NCBI GenBank assembly: GCA_945910005.1
Contig: CAMDTW010000507.1
Location: forward strand, 20,675-84,674
Length of the DNA: 64,000 nt
Direction: 5' to 3'
From: Isoperla grammatica
Taxonomy: Eukaryota; Arthropoda; Insecta; Plecoptera; Perlodidae
Within the stretch, counting starts at the first letter, position 1. Every line of letters starts with the position of its first letter. The notes under the pieces were generated by a model. It was not told where the DNA came from, searched no databases, and saw only the letters and a program-made list of their open reading frames with translations. Positions 9,667-20,955 of the stretch are shown here, one piece after another. The translations under genes and the position numbers were made by a program.

Positions 9667-11112
9667 GTATGCAAGATTCCTCTTAAAACTGGAAGTTTGT
9701 GGTAGATAGACTAAAATCAGCCAATTTCTATATTTTATGCATATTTAAATCAAAAACGCCAAAAAAACTCAATTTATGCATTTTCATAATACTCTTTCAG
9801 AATGCACACTAACATTATTATTTTTCAACGGTTGGTGTAACTTCTAAAGTAGTAATCGAAAGGTGACGAAATGGACAAATTGTGCTTATTGGAGCCTGAA
9901 ACGCTCTAAAACAACGATTTGTCAACTTTGGTTGAAACCCTTAGGAATCCCGGCCGTATGCAAGATTCCTCTTAAAACTGGAAGTTTGTGGTAAATAGAC
10001 TGAAATCAGCCAATTTCTATTTTTTATGCATATTTTAACCAAAAACGACGAAAAAACTCAATTTATGCATTTTCATTATACTCTTGAAGAATGCAGCCTA
10101 TAATTCTTATTTTTCAACGGAGGGTGTAACTTCTATAGAAGTTATCGAAATGTGACGAAATGGACAAATTGTGCTTATTAGAGCCTGAAACGCTCTAAAA
10201 CAACGATTTGTCAACTTTGGTTGAAACCCTTAGGAATCCCGGCCGTATGCAAGATTCCTCTTAAAACCTGGAAGTTTGTGGTAGATAGACTGAAATCAGC
10301 CAATTTCTATTTTTTTATGCATATTTTAACAAAAACGACTAAAAAACTCAATTTATGCATTTTCATTATACTCTTGAAGAATGCAACCTATAATTCTTAT
10401 TTTTCGACGAAGGGTGTAACTTCTATAGAAAATATCGAAATGTGACGAAATGGACAAATTGTGCTTATTGGAGCCAACACCGCTCTAAAACAACGATTTG
10501 TCAACTTTGGTTGAAACACTTAGGAATCCCAGCTGTATGCAAGATTCCTCTTAAAACTCGAAGTTTGTGGTAGATAGACTAAAATCAGCCAATTTCTATA
10601 TTTTATGCATATTTTAACCAAAAACGACGAAAAAACTCAATTTATGCATTTTCATTATACTCTTGAAGAATGCAGCCTATAATTCTTATTTTTCAACGGA
10701 GGGTGTAACTTCTATAGAAGTAATCGAAAAGTGACGAAATGGACAAATTGTGCTTATTGGAGCCTGAAACGCTCTAAAACAACGATTTGTCAACTTTGGT
10801 TGAAACACTTAGGAATCCCAGCTGTATGCAAGATTCCTCTTAAAACTCGAAGTTTGTGGTAGATAGACTGAAATCAGCCAATTTCTATATTTTATCCATA
10901 TTTTAACCAAAAACGACGAAAAAACTCAATTTATGCATTTTCATTATACTCTTGAAGAATGCAACCTATAATTCTTATTTTACGACGGAGGGTGTAACTT
11001 CTATAGAAGTTATCGAAATGGGACGAAATGGACAAATTGTGCTTATTAGAGCCTGAAACGCTCTAAAACAACGATTTGTGCAATTTGGTTAAAACCCTTA
11101 GGAATCACAGCC
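9667..11112 (+). repeat. 5-monomer derivative of the preceding unit
   Basis: Monomers start at 9667 (C), 9956, 10245, 10535 and 10824. The monomer at 9956 begins like 7931 (GTGGTAAATAG, type B start) and ends like 8220 (GCAGCC, ATTAGAGCC). The monomer at 10824 likewise combines features of 9089 and 9378. Two register-preserving losses of one monomer each explain the change from seven to five. Confidence 0.8.
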
Positions 11113-12585
11113 GTATGCAAGATTCCTCTTAAAACTGGAAGTTTGTGGTAGATAGACTAAAATCAGCCAATTTCTATATTTTTTGCATATTTAAATCAAA
11201 AACGCCAAAAAAACTCAATTTATGCATTTTCATAATACTCTTTCAGAATGCACACTAACATTATTATTTTTCAACGGTTGGTGTAACTTCTAAAGTAGTA
11301 ATCGAAAGGTGACGAAATGGACAAATTGTGCTTATTGGAGCCTGAAACGCTCTAAAACAACGATTTGTCAACTTTGGTTGAAACCCTTAGGAATCACAGC
11401 CGTATGCAAGATTCCTCTTAAAACTAAAAGTTTGTGGTAGATAGACAGAAATCAGCCAATTTCTATATTTTATGCATATTTTAACCAAAAACGACGAAAA
11501 AACTCAATTTATGCATTTTCATTATACTCTTGAAGAATGCAACCTATAATTCTTATTTTTCGACGGAGGGTGTAACTTCTATAGAAGTTATCGAAATGTG
11601 ACGAAATGGACAAATTGTGCTTATTGGAGCCTGAAACGCTCTAAACCAACGATTTGTCAACTTTGGTTGAAACCCTTAGGAATCCCAGCCGTATGCAAGA
11701 TTCCTCTTAAAACTGGAAGTTTGTGGTAGATAGACTAAAATCAGCCAATTTCTATATTTTATGCATTTTTTAACCAAAAACGACGAAAAAACTCAATTTA
11801 TGCATTTTCATTATACTCTTGAAGAATGCAGCCTATAATTCTTATTTTTCAACGAAAGGTGTAACTTCTATAGAAGTTATCGAAATGTGACGAAATGGAC
11901 AAATTGTGCTTATTGGAGCCTGAAACGCTCTAAAACAACGATTTGTCAACTTTGGTTGAAACCCTTAGGAATCCCAGCCGTATGCAACATTCCTCTTAAA
12001 ACTGGAAGTTTGTGGTAGATAGACTGAAATCAGCCAATTTCTATTTTTTATGCATATTTTTACCAAAAACGACGAAAAAACTCAATTTATGCATTTTCAT
12101 TATACTCTTGAAGAATGCAGCCTATAATTCTTATTTTTCAACGGAGGGTGTAACTTCTAAAGTAGTTATCGAAATGGTGACGAAATGGACAAATTGTGCT
12201 TATTGGAGCCTGAAACGCTCTGAAACAACGATTTGTCAACTTTGGTTGAAACCCTTAGGAATCCCAGCCGTATGCAAGATTCCTCTTAAAACTGGAAGTT
12301 TGTGGTAGATAGACAGAAATCAGCCAATTTCTATTATTTATGCATATTTTAACCAAAAACGACGAAAAAACTCAATTTATGCATTAACATTATACTCTTG
12401 AAGAATGCAACCTATAATTCTTATTTTTCGACGGAGGGTGTAACTTCTATAGAAGTTATCGAAATGTGACGAAATGGACAAATTGTGCTTATTGGTGCCT
12501 GAAACACTCAAAAACAACGATTTGTGCAATTTGGTTGAAACCCTTAGGAATCCCAACCGTATGCAAGATTCCTCTTCAAACTGGA

Positions 12586-13210
12586 CCTAACCTAACCTAA
12601 CCTAACCTAACCTAACCTAACCTAACCTAACCTAACCTAACCTAACCTAACCTCACATAACCTAACCTAACCTAACCTAACCTAACCTAACCTAACCTAA
12701 CCTAACCTAACCTAACCTAACCTAACCTAACCTAACCTAACCTAACCTAACCTAACCTAACCTAACCTAACCTAACCTAACCTAACCTAACCTAACCTAA
12801 CCTAACCTAACCTAACCTAACCTAACCTAACCTAACCTAAACAAACCTAACCTAACCTAACCAAACCTAACCTAATCTAACCTAACCAAACCTAACCTAA
12901 TCTAACCTAACCTAACCTCATCTAACCTAACCTAACCTAACCTAACCTAACCTAACCTAACCTAACCTAACCTAACCTAACCTAACCTAACCTAACCTAA
13001 CCTAACCTAACCTAACCTAACCTAACCTAACCTAACCTAACCCAACCTAACCTAACCTAACCTAACCTAACCTAACCTAACCTAACCTAACCTAACCTAA
13101 CCTAACAAAACCTAACCTAACCTAACCTAACCTAACCTAACCTAACCTAACCTAACCTAACCTAACCTAACCTAACCTAACCTAACCTAACCTAACCTAA
13201 CCTAACCTAA
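12586..13210. repeat. Interstitial telomeric repeat block 2, (CCTAA)n
   Basis: 625 bp, the longest of the four blocks. Degenerate units are CTCACATAACC at about 12653, a cluster of ACAAACC, CCAAACC, TAATCTAACC and CTCATCTAACC at about 12840-12922, CCCAACC at about 13041, and CAAAACC at about 13105. The first, third and last of these also occur in block 3 at matching places. Flanks are the stub ending CAAACTGGA and the resumption at TTTTTCAACGGATGG. Confidence 0.98.
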
Positions 13211-13345
13211 TTTTTCAACGGATGGTGTAACTTCTAAAGTAGTTATCGAAAGGTGACGAAATGGACAAATTGTGCTTATTGGAGCCTAAAACGCTCTAAA
13301 ACAACGATTTGTCAACTTTGGTTGAAACCCTTAGGAATCCCGGCC
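13211..13345 (+). repeat. 3' remnant of a type C monomer after telomeric block 2
   Basis: Starts TTTTTCAACGGATGG, with CTTCTAAAGTAGTTATC and GAAAGGTGACG as in type C. Its breakpoint is at the same base as in the remnants at 2044, 17041 and 20821. It is followed by a type B monomer of the TATAGAAATTATCG lineage at 13346. Confidence 0.88.
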
Positions 13346-13924
13346 GTATGCAAGATTCCTCTTAAAACTGGAAGTTTGTGGTAGATAGACTGAAATCAGC
13401 CAATTTCTATTTTTTATGCATATTTTAACCAAAAACGACGAAAAAACTCAATTTATGCATTTTCATTATACTCTTGAAGAATGCAACCTATAATTCTTAT
13501 TTTTCGACGGAGGGTGTAACTTCTATAGAAATTATCGAAATGTGACGAAATGGACAAATTGTGCTTATTGGAGCCTGAAACGCTCTAAAACAACGATTTG
13601 TCAACTTTGGTTGAAACCCTTAGGAATCCCGGCCGTATGCAAGATTCCTCTTAAAACTGGAAGTTTTTGGTAGATAGACTGAAATCAGCCAATTTCCATT
13701 TTTTATGCATATTTTAACCAAAAACGAAAAAACTCAATTTATGCATTTTCATTATACTCTTGAAGAATGCAACCGATAATTCTTATTTTTCGAACGGAGG
13801 GTGTAACTTCTATAGAAGTTATCGAAATGTGACGAAATGGACCAAATTGTGCTTATTGGAGCCTGAAACGCCTCTAAAACAACGACTTGTGCAATTTGGT
13901 TGAAACCCTGAGGAATCCCAGGCC

Positions 13925-14389
13925 GTATGCAAGATTCCTCTTAAAACTGGAAGTTTGTGAGTAGATAGACTAAAATCAGCCAATTTCTATATTTAATGGC
14001 ATATTTTAACCAAAAACGACGAAAAAACTCAATTTATGCATTTTTATTATACTCTTGAAGAATGCAGCCTATAATTCTTATTTTTCAACGGAGGGTGTAA
14101 CTTCTATAGAAGTTATCGAAATGTGACGAAAATGGACAAATTGTGCTTATTGGAGCCTGAAACGCTCTAAAACAACGATTTGTCAAAAACGACGAAAAAA
14201 CTCAATTATGCATTTTCATTATATTCTTGAAGAATGCAACCTATAATTCTTATTTTTCGACGGAGGGTGTAACTTCTATAGAAAATATCGAAATGTGACG
14301 AAATGGACAAATTGTGCTTATTGGAGCCTACACCGCTCTAAAACAACGATTTCTGTCAACTTTGGTTGAAACACTTAGGAATCCCAGCT
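13925..14389 (+). repeat. Chimeric double monomer with ~117-bp deletion, copy 1
   Basis: At about 14181-14190 the sequence passes from CAACGATTTGTCAA straight into AAAACGACGAAAAAACTC. It skips the 3' end of one monomer and the 5' part of the next. Two normal monomers would span about 578 bases; the cleaner copies of this chimera (17754, 23268, 27486) are 461. This copy is 465 because of extra single bases. The CAAAAAC microhomology at the joint suggests simple end-joining or slippage. Confidence 0.88.
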
Positions 14390-16440
14390 GTATGCAAGAT
14401 TCCTCTTAAAACTCGAAGTTTGTGGTAGATAGACTAAAATCAGCCAATTTCTATATTTTATGCATATTTTAACCAAAAACGACGAAAAAACTCAATTTAT
14501 GCATTTTCATTATACTCTTGAAGAATGCAGCCTATAATTCTTATTTTTCAACGGAGGGTGTAACTTCTATAGAAGTAATCGAAAAGTGACGAAATGGACA
14601 AATTGTGCTTATTGGAGCCTGAAACGCTCTAAAACAACGATTTGTCAACTTTGGTTGAAACACTTAGGAATCCCAGCTGTATGCAAGATTCCTCTTAAAA
14701 CTCGAAGTTTGTGGTAGATAGACTGAAATCAGCCAATTTCTATATTTTATCCATATTTTAACCAAAAACGACGAAAAAACTCAATTTATGCATTTTCATT
14801 ATACTCTTGAAGAATGCAACCTATAATTCTTATTTTACGACGGAGGGTGTAACTTCTATAGAAGTTATCGAAATGGGACGAAATGGACAAATTGTGCTTA
14901 TTAGAGCCTGAAACGCTCTAAAACAACGATTTGTGCAATTTGGTTAAAACCCTTAGGAATCACAGCCGTATGCAAGATTCCTCTTAAAACTGGAAGTTTG
15001 TGGTAGATAGACTAAAATCAGCCAATTTCTATATTTTATGCATATTTAAATCAAAAACGCCAAAAAAACTCGATTTATGCATTTTCATAATACTCTTTCA
15101 GAATGCACATTAACATTATTATTTTTCAACGGTTGGTGTAACTTCTAAAGTAGTAATCGAAAGGTGACGAAATGGACAAATTGTGCTTATTGGAGCCTGA
15201 AACGCTCTAAAACAACGATTTGTCAACTTTGGTTGAAACCCTTAGGAATCACAGCCGTATGCAAGATTCCTCTTAAAACTAAAAGTTTGTGGTAGATAGA
15301 CTGAAATCAGGTACTTTCTATTTTTTATGCATATTTTAACCAAAAACGACGAAAAAACTCAATTTATGCATTTTCATTATACTCTTGAAGAATGCAACCT
15401 ATAATTCTTATTTTTCGACGGAGGGTGTAACTTCTATAGAAGTTATCGAAATGTGACGAAATGGACAAATTGTGCTTATTGGAGCCTGAAACGCTCTAAA
15501 CCAACGATTTGTCAACTTTGGTTGAAACCCTTAGGAATCCCAGCCGTATGCAAGATTCCTCTTAAAACTGGAAGTTTGTGGTAGATAGACTAAAATCAGC
15601 CAATTTCTATATTTTATGCATTTTTTAACCAAAAACGACGAAAAAACTCAATTTATGCATTTTCATTATACTCTTGATGAATGCAGCCTATAATTCTTAT
15701 TTTTCAACGAAAGGTGTAACTTCTATAGAAGTTATCGAAATGTGACGAAATGGACAAATTGTGCTTATTGGAGCCTGAAACGCTCTAAAACAACGATTTG
15801 TCAACTTTGGTTGAAACCCTTAGGAATCCCAGCCGTATGCAACATTCCTCTTAAAACTGGAAGTTTGTGGTAGATAGACTGAAATCAGCCAATTTCTATT
15901 TTTTATGCATATTTTTACCAAAAACGACGAAAAAACTCAATTTATGCATTTTCATTATACTCTTGAAGAATGCAGCCTATAATTCTTATTTTTCAACGGA
16001 GGGTGTAACTTCTAAAGTAGTTATCGAAATGGTGACGAAATGGACAAATTGTGCTTATTGGAGCCTGAAACGCTCTGAAACAACGATTTGTCAACTTTGG
16101 TTGAAACCCTTAGGAATCCCAGCCGTATGCAAGATTCCTCTTAAAACTGGAAGTTTGTGGTAGATAGACAGAAATCAGCCAATTTCTCTTATTTATGCAT
16201 ATTTTAACCAAAAACGACGAAAAAACTCAATTTATGCATTAACATTATACTCTTGAAGAATGCAACCTATAATTCTTATTTTTCGACGGAGGGTGTAACT
16301 TCTATAGAAGTTATCGAAATGTGACGAAATGGACAAATTGTGCTTATTGGTGCCTGAAACACTCAAAAACAACGATTTGTGCAATTTGGTTGAAACCCTT
16401 AGGAATCCCAACCGTATGCAAGATTCCTCTTCAAACTGGA

Positions 16441-17040
16441 CCTAACCTAACCTAACCTAACCTAACCTAACCTAACCTAACCTAACCTAACCTAACCTAA
16501 CCTAACCTCACATAACCTAACCTAACCTAACCTAACCTAACCTAACCTAACCTAACCTAACCTAACCTAACCTAACCTAACCTAACCTAACCTAACCTAA
16601 CCTAACCTAACCTAACCTAACCTAACCTAACCTAACCTAACCTAACCTAACCTAACCTAACCTAACCTAACCTAAACAAACCTAACCTAACCTAACCAAA
16701 CCTAACCTAATCTAACCTAACCAAACCTAACCTAATCTAACCTAACCTAACCTCATCTAACCTAACCTAACCTAACCTAACCTAACCTAACCTAACCTAA
16801 CCTAACCTAACCTAACCTAACCTAACCTAACCTAACCTAACCTAACCTAACCTAACCTAACCTAACCTAACCTAACCCAACCTAACCTAACCTAACCTAA
16901 CCTAACCTAACCTAACCTAACCTAACCTAACCTAACCTAACAAAACCTAACCTAACCTAACCTAACCTAACCTAACCTAACCTAACCTAACCTAACCTAA
17001 CCTAACCTAACCTAACCTAACCTAACCTAACCTAACCTAA
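16441..17040. repeat. Interstitial telomeric repeat block 3, (CCTAA)n
   Basis: 600 bp. It has the same degenerate markers as block 2: CTCACATAACC at about 16508, a cluster of ACAAACC/TAATC/CTCATC units at about 16675-16757, CCCAACC at about 16876, and CAAAACC at about 16941. It differs from block 2 mainly in the number of perfect units. It is bounded by the same satellite bases on both sides. Confidence 0.98.
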
Positions 17041-17175
17041 TTTTTCAACGGATGGTGTAACTTCTAAAGTAGTTATCGAAAGGTGACGAAATGGACAAAT
17101 TGTGCTTATTGGAGCCTAAAACGCTCTAAAACAACGATTTGTCAACTTTGGTTGAAACCCTTAGGAATCCCGGCC
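17041..17175 (+). repeat. 3' remnant of a type C monomer after telomeric block 3
   Basis: TTTTTCAACGGATGG start and GAAAGGTGACG tag, nearly identical to 13211-13345. Followed by the type B monomer at 17176. Confidence 0.88.
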
Positions 17176-17753
17176 GTATGCAAGATTCCTCTTAAAACTG
17201 GAAGTTTGTGGTAGATAGACTGAAATCAGCCAATTTCTATTTTTTATGCATATTTTAACCAAAAACGACGAAAAAACTCAATTTATGCATTTTCATTATA
17301 CTCTTGAAGAATGCAACCTATAATTCTTATTTTTCGACGGAGGGTGTAACTTCTATAGAAATTATCGAAATGTGACGAAATGGACAAATTGTGCTTATTG
17401 GAGCCTGAAACGCTCTAAAACAACGATTTGTCAACTTTGGTTGAAACCCTTAGGAATCCCGGCCGTATGCAAGATTCCTCTTAAAACTGGAAGTTTTTGG
17501 TAGATAGACTGAAATCAGCCAATTTCCATTTTTTATGCATATTTTAACCAAAAACGACGAAAAAACTCAATTTATGCATTTTCATTATACTCTTGAAGAA
17601 TGCAACCGATAATTCTTATTTTTCGACGGAGGGTGTAACTTCTATAGAAGTTATCGAAATGTGACGAAATGGACAAATTGTGCTTATTGGAGCCTGAAAC
17701 GCTCTAAAACAACGACTTGTGCAATTTGGTTGAAACCCTGAGGAATCCCAGCC

Positions 17754-18214
17754 GTATGCAAGATTCCTCTTAAAACTGGAAGTTTGTGGTAGATAGACTA
17801 AAATCAGCCAATTTCTATATTTAATGCATATTTTAACCAAAAACGACGAAAAAACTCAATTTATGCATTTTTATTATACTCTTGAAGAATGCAGCCTATA
17901 ATTCTTATTTTTCAACGGAGGGTGTAACTTCTATAGAAGTTATCGAAATGTGACGAAATGGACAAATTGTGCTTATTGGAGCCTGAAACGCTCTAAAACA
18001 ACGATTTGTCAAAAACGACGAAAAAACTCAATTTATGCATTTTCATTATATTCTTGAAGAATGCAACCTATAATTCTTATTTTTCGACGGAGGGTGTAAC
18101 TTCTATAGAAAATATCGAAATGTGACGAAATGGACAAATTGTGCTTATTGGAGCCTACACCGCTCTAAAACAACGATTTGTCAACTTTGGTTGAAACACT
18201 TAGGAATCCCAGCT
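17754..18214 (+). repeat. Chimeric double monomer with 117-bp deletion, copy 2
   Basis: GATTTGTC at 18003-18010 runs into AAAAACGACGAAAAAACTC. The span to the next monomer start (18215) is 461 bases, exactly 117 short of two monomers. The right half carries AGAAAATATCG and GCCTACACCGCTC, as in the other copies of this chimera. Confidence 0.9.
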
Positions 18215-19395
18215 GTATGCAAGATTCCTCTTAAAACTCGAAGTTTGTGGTAGATAGACTAAAATCAGCCAATTTCTATATTTTATGCATATTTTAACCA
18301 AAAACGACGAAAAAACTCAATTTATGCATTTTCATTATACTCTTGAAGAATGCAGCCTATAATTCTTATTTTTCAACGGAGGGTGTAACTTCTATAGAAG
18401 TAATCGAAAAGTGACGAAATGGACAAATTGTGCTTATTGGAGCCTGAAACGCTCTAAAACAACGATTTGTCAACTTTGGTTGAAACACTTAGGAATCCCA
18501 GCTGTATGCAAGATTCCTCTTAAAACTCGAAGTTTGTGGTAGATAGACTGAAATCAGCCAATTTCTATATTTTATCCATATTTTAACCAAAAACGACGAA
18601 AAAACTCAATTTATGCATTTTCATTATACTCTTGAAGAATGCAACCTATAATTCTTATTTTACGACGGAGGGTGTAACTTCTATAGAAGTTATCGAAATG
18701 GGACGAAATGGACAAATTGTGCTTATTAGAGCCTGAAACGCTCTAAAACAACGATTTGTGCAATTTGGTTAAAACCCTTAGGAATCACAGCCGTATGCAA
18801 GATTCCTCTTAAAACTGGAAGTTTGTGGTAGATAGACTAAAATCAGCCAATTTCTATATTTTATGCATATTTAAATCAAAAACGCCAAAAAAACTCGATT
18901 TATGCATTTTCATAATACTCTTTCAGAATGCACATTAACATTATTATTTTTCAACGGTTGGTGTAACTTCTAAAGTAGTAATCGAAAGGTGACGAAATGG
19001 ACAAATTGTGCTTATTGGAGCCTGAAACGCTCTAAAACAACGATTTGTCAACTTTGGTTGAAACCCTTAGGAATCACAGCCGTATGCAAGATTCCTCTTA
19101 AAACTAAAAGTTTGTGGTAGATAGACTGAAATCAGCTACTTTCTATTTTTTATGCATATTTTAACCAAAAACGACGAAAAAACTCAATTTATGCATTTTC
19201 ATTATACTCTTGAAGAATGCAACCTATAATTCTTATTTTTCGACGGAGGGTGTAACTTCTATAGAAGTTATCGAAATGTGACGAAATGGACAAATTGTGC
19301 TTATTGGAGCCTGAAACGCTCTAAACCAACGATTTGTCAACTTTGGTTGAAACCCTTAGGAATCCCAGCCGTATGCAAGATTCCTCTTAAAACTG

Positions 19396-19485
19396 GAAGT
19401 TTGTGGTAGATAGACTAAAATCAGCCAATTTCTATATTTTGAAGTTTGTGGTAGATAGACTAAAATCAGCCAATTTCTATATTTT
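19396..19485 (+). repeat. 45-bp tandem duplication inside a monomer
   Basis: The segment from GAAGTTTGTGGTAGATAGAC to TCTATATTTT at 19396-19440 is repeated immediately at 19441-19485. This lengthens the monomer starting at 19371 to 334 bases. Its counterparts at 579, 11691 and 15546 have a single copy, so the duplication is private and probably recent, or an assembly artefact. Confidence 0.92.
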
Positions 19486-20310
19486 ATGCATTTTTTAACC
19501 AAAAACGACGAAAAAACTCAATTTATGCATTTTCATTATACTCTTGAAGAATGCAGCCTATAATTCTTATTTTTCAACGAAAGGTGTAACTTCTATAGAA
19601 GTTATCGAAATGTGACGAAATGGACAAATTGTGCTTATTGGAGCCTGAAACGCTCTAAAACAACGATTTGTCAACTTTGGTTGAAACCCTTAGGAATCCC
19701 AGCCGTATGCAACATTCCTCTTAAAACTGGAAGTTTGTGGTAGATAGACTGAAATCAGCCAATTTCTATTTTTTATGCATATTTTTACCAAAAACGACGA
19801 AAAAACTCAATTTATGCATATTCATTATACTCTTGAAGAATGCAGCCTATAATTCTTATTTTTCAACGGAGGGTGTAACTTCTAAAGTAGTTATCGAAAT
19901 GGTGACGAAATGGACAAATTGTGCTTATTGGAGCCTGAAACGCTCTGAAACAACGATTTGTCAACTTTGGTTGAAACCCTTAGGAATCCCAGCCGTATGC
20001 AAGATTCCTCTTAAAACTGGAAGTTTGTGGTAGATAGACAGAAATCAGCCAATTTCTCTTATTTATGCATATTTTAACCAAAAACGACGAAAAAACTCAA
20101 TTTATGCATTAACATTATACTCTTGAAGAATGCAACCTATAATTCTTATTTTTCGACGGAGGGTGTAACTTCTATAGAAGTTATCGAAATGTGACGAAAT
20201 GGACAAATTGTGCTTATTGGTGCCTGAAACACTCTAAAACAACGATTTGTGCAATTTGGTTGAAACCCTTAGGAATCCCAACCGTATGCAAGATTCCTCT
20301 TAAAACTGGA

Positions 20311-20820
20311 CCTAACCTAACCTAACCTAACCTAACCTAACCTAACCTAACCTAACCTAACATAACCTAACCTAACCTAACCTAACCTAACCTAACCTAA
20401 CCTAACCTAACCTAACCTAACCTAACCTAACCTAACCTAACCTAACCTAACCTAACCTAACCTAACCTAACCTAACCTAACCTAACCTAACCTAACCTAA
20501 CCTAACCTAACCTAACCTAACCAAACCTAACCTAACCTAACCAAACCTAACCTAATCTAACCTAACCAAACCTAACCTAATCTAACCTAACCTAACCTAA
20601 TCTAACCTAACCTAACCTAACCTAACTTAACCTAACCTAACCTAACCTAACCTAACCTAACCTAACCTAACCTAACCTAACCTAACCTAACCTAACCTAA
20701 CCTAACCTAACCTAACCTAACCTAACCTAACCTAACCTAACCTAACCTAACCTAACCTAACCTAACCTAACCTAACCTAACCTAACCTAACCTAACCTAA
20801 CCTAACCTAACCTAACCTAA
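20311..20820. repeat. Interstitial telomeric repeat block 4, (CCTAA)n
   Basis: 510 bp, the shortest of the four blocks. Degenerate units are CATAACC at about 20361, a cluster of CCAAACC and TAATCTAACC at about 20521-20602, and ACTTAACC at about 20626. It lacks the CTCACATAACC, CTCATC, CCCAACC and CAAAACC markers of blocks 2 and 3. Boundaries are at the same satellite positions as the other blocks. Confidence 0.98.
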
Positions 20821-20955
20821 TTTTTCAACGGTTGGTGTAACTTCTAAAGTAGTTATCGAAAGGTGACGAAATGGACAAATTGTGCTTATTGGAGCCTAAA
20901 ACGCTCTAAAACAACGATTTGTCAACTTTGGTTGAAACCCTTAGGAATCACAGCC
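20821..20955 (+). repeat. 3' remnant of a type C monomer after telomeric block 4
   Basis: TTTTTCAACGGTTGG start. This remnant and the four monomers that follow match 24461-25751 at a constant 3640-bp offset, where the C monomer (24307-24595) is uninterrupted. That comparison shows directly what the telomeric block replaced. Confidence 0.88.

Larger units (their letters stand above)
11113..14967 (+). repeat. Telomere-containing higher-order repeat, copy 1 (~3.86 kb)
   Basis: Order: C (11113), B (11402), A (11691), A' (11980), B (12270), stub (12559-12585), telomeric block (12586-13210), C remnant (13211-13345), B (13346), B (13635), A chimera (13925), A (14390), B (14679). The next copy starts with the C monomer at 14968. 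Its closest relative is copy 2, with which it shares CTCTTCAAACTGG on the left of the telomeric block and CAACGGATGG on the right. Its 3' half carries many single-base indels. Confidence 0.9.
14968..18792 (+). repeat. Telomere-containing higher-order repeat, copy 2 (~3.83 kb)
   Basis: Order identical to the preceding copy: C (14968), B (15257), A (15546), A' (15835), B (16125), stub (16414-16440), telomeric block (16441-17040), C remnant (17041-17175), B (17176), B (17465), chimera (17754-18214), A (18215), B (18504). It shares almost all private variants with copy 1, so the two are the product of a recent duplication. It lacks the indels seen in copy 1. Confidence 0.9.
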
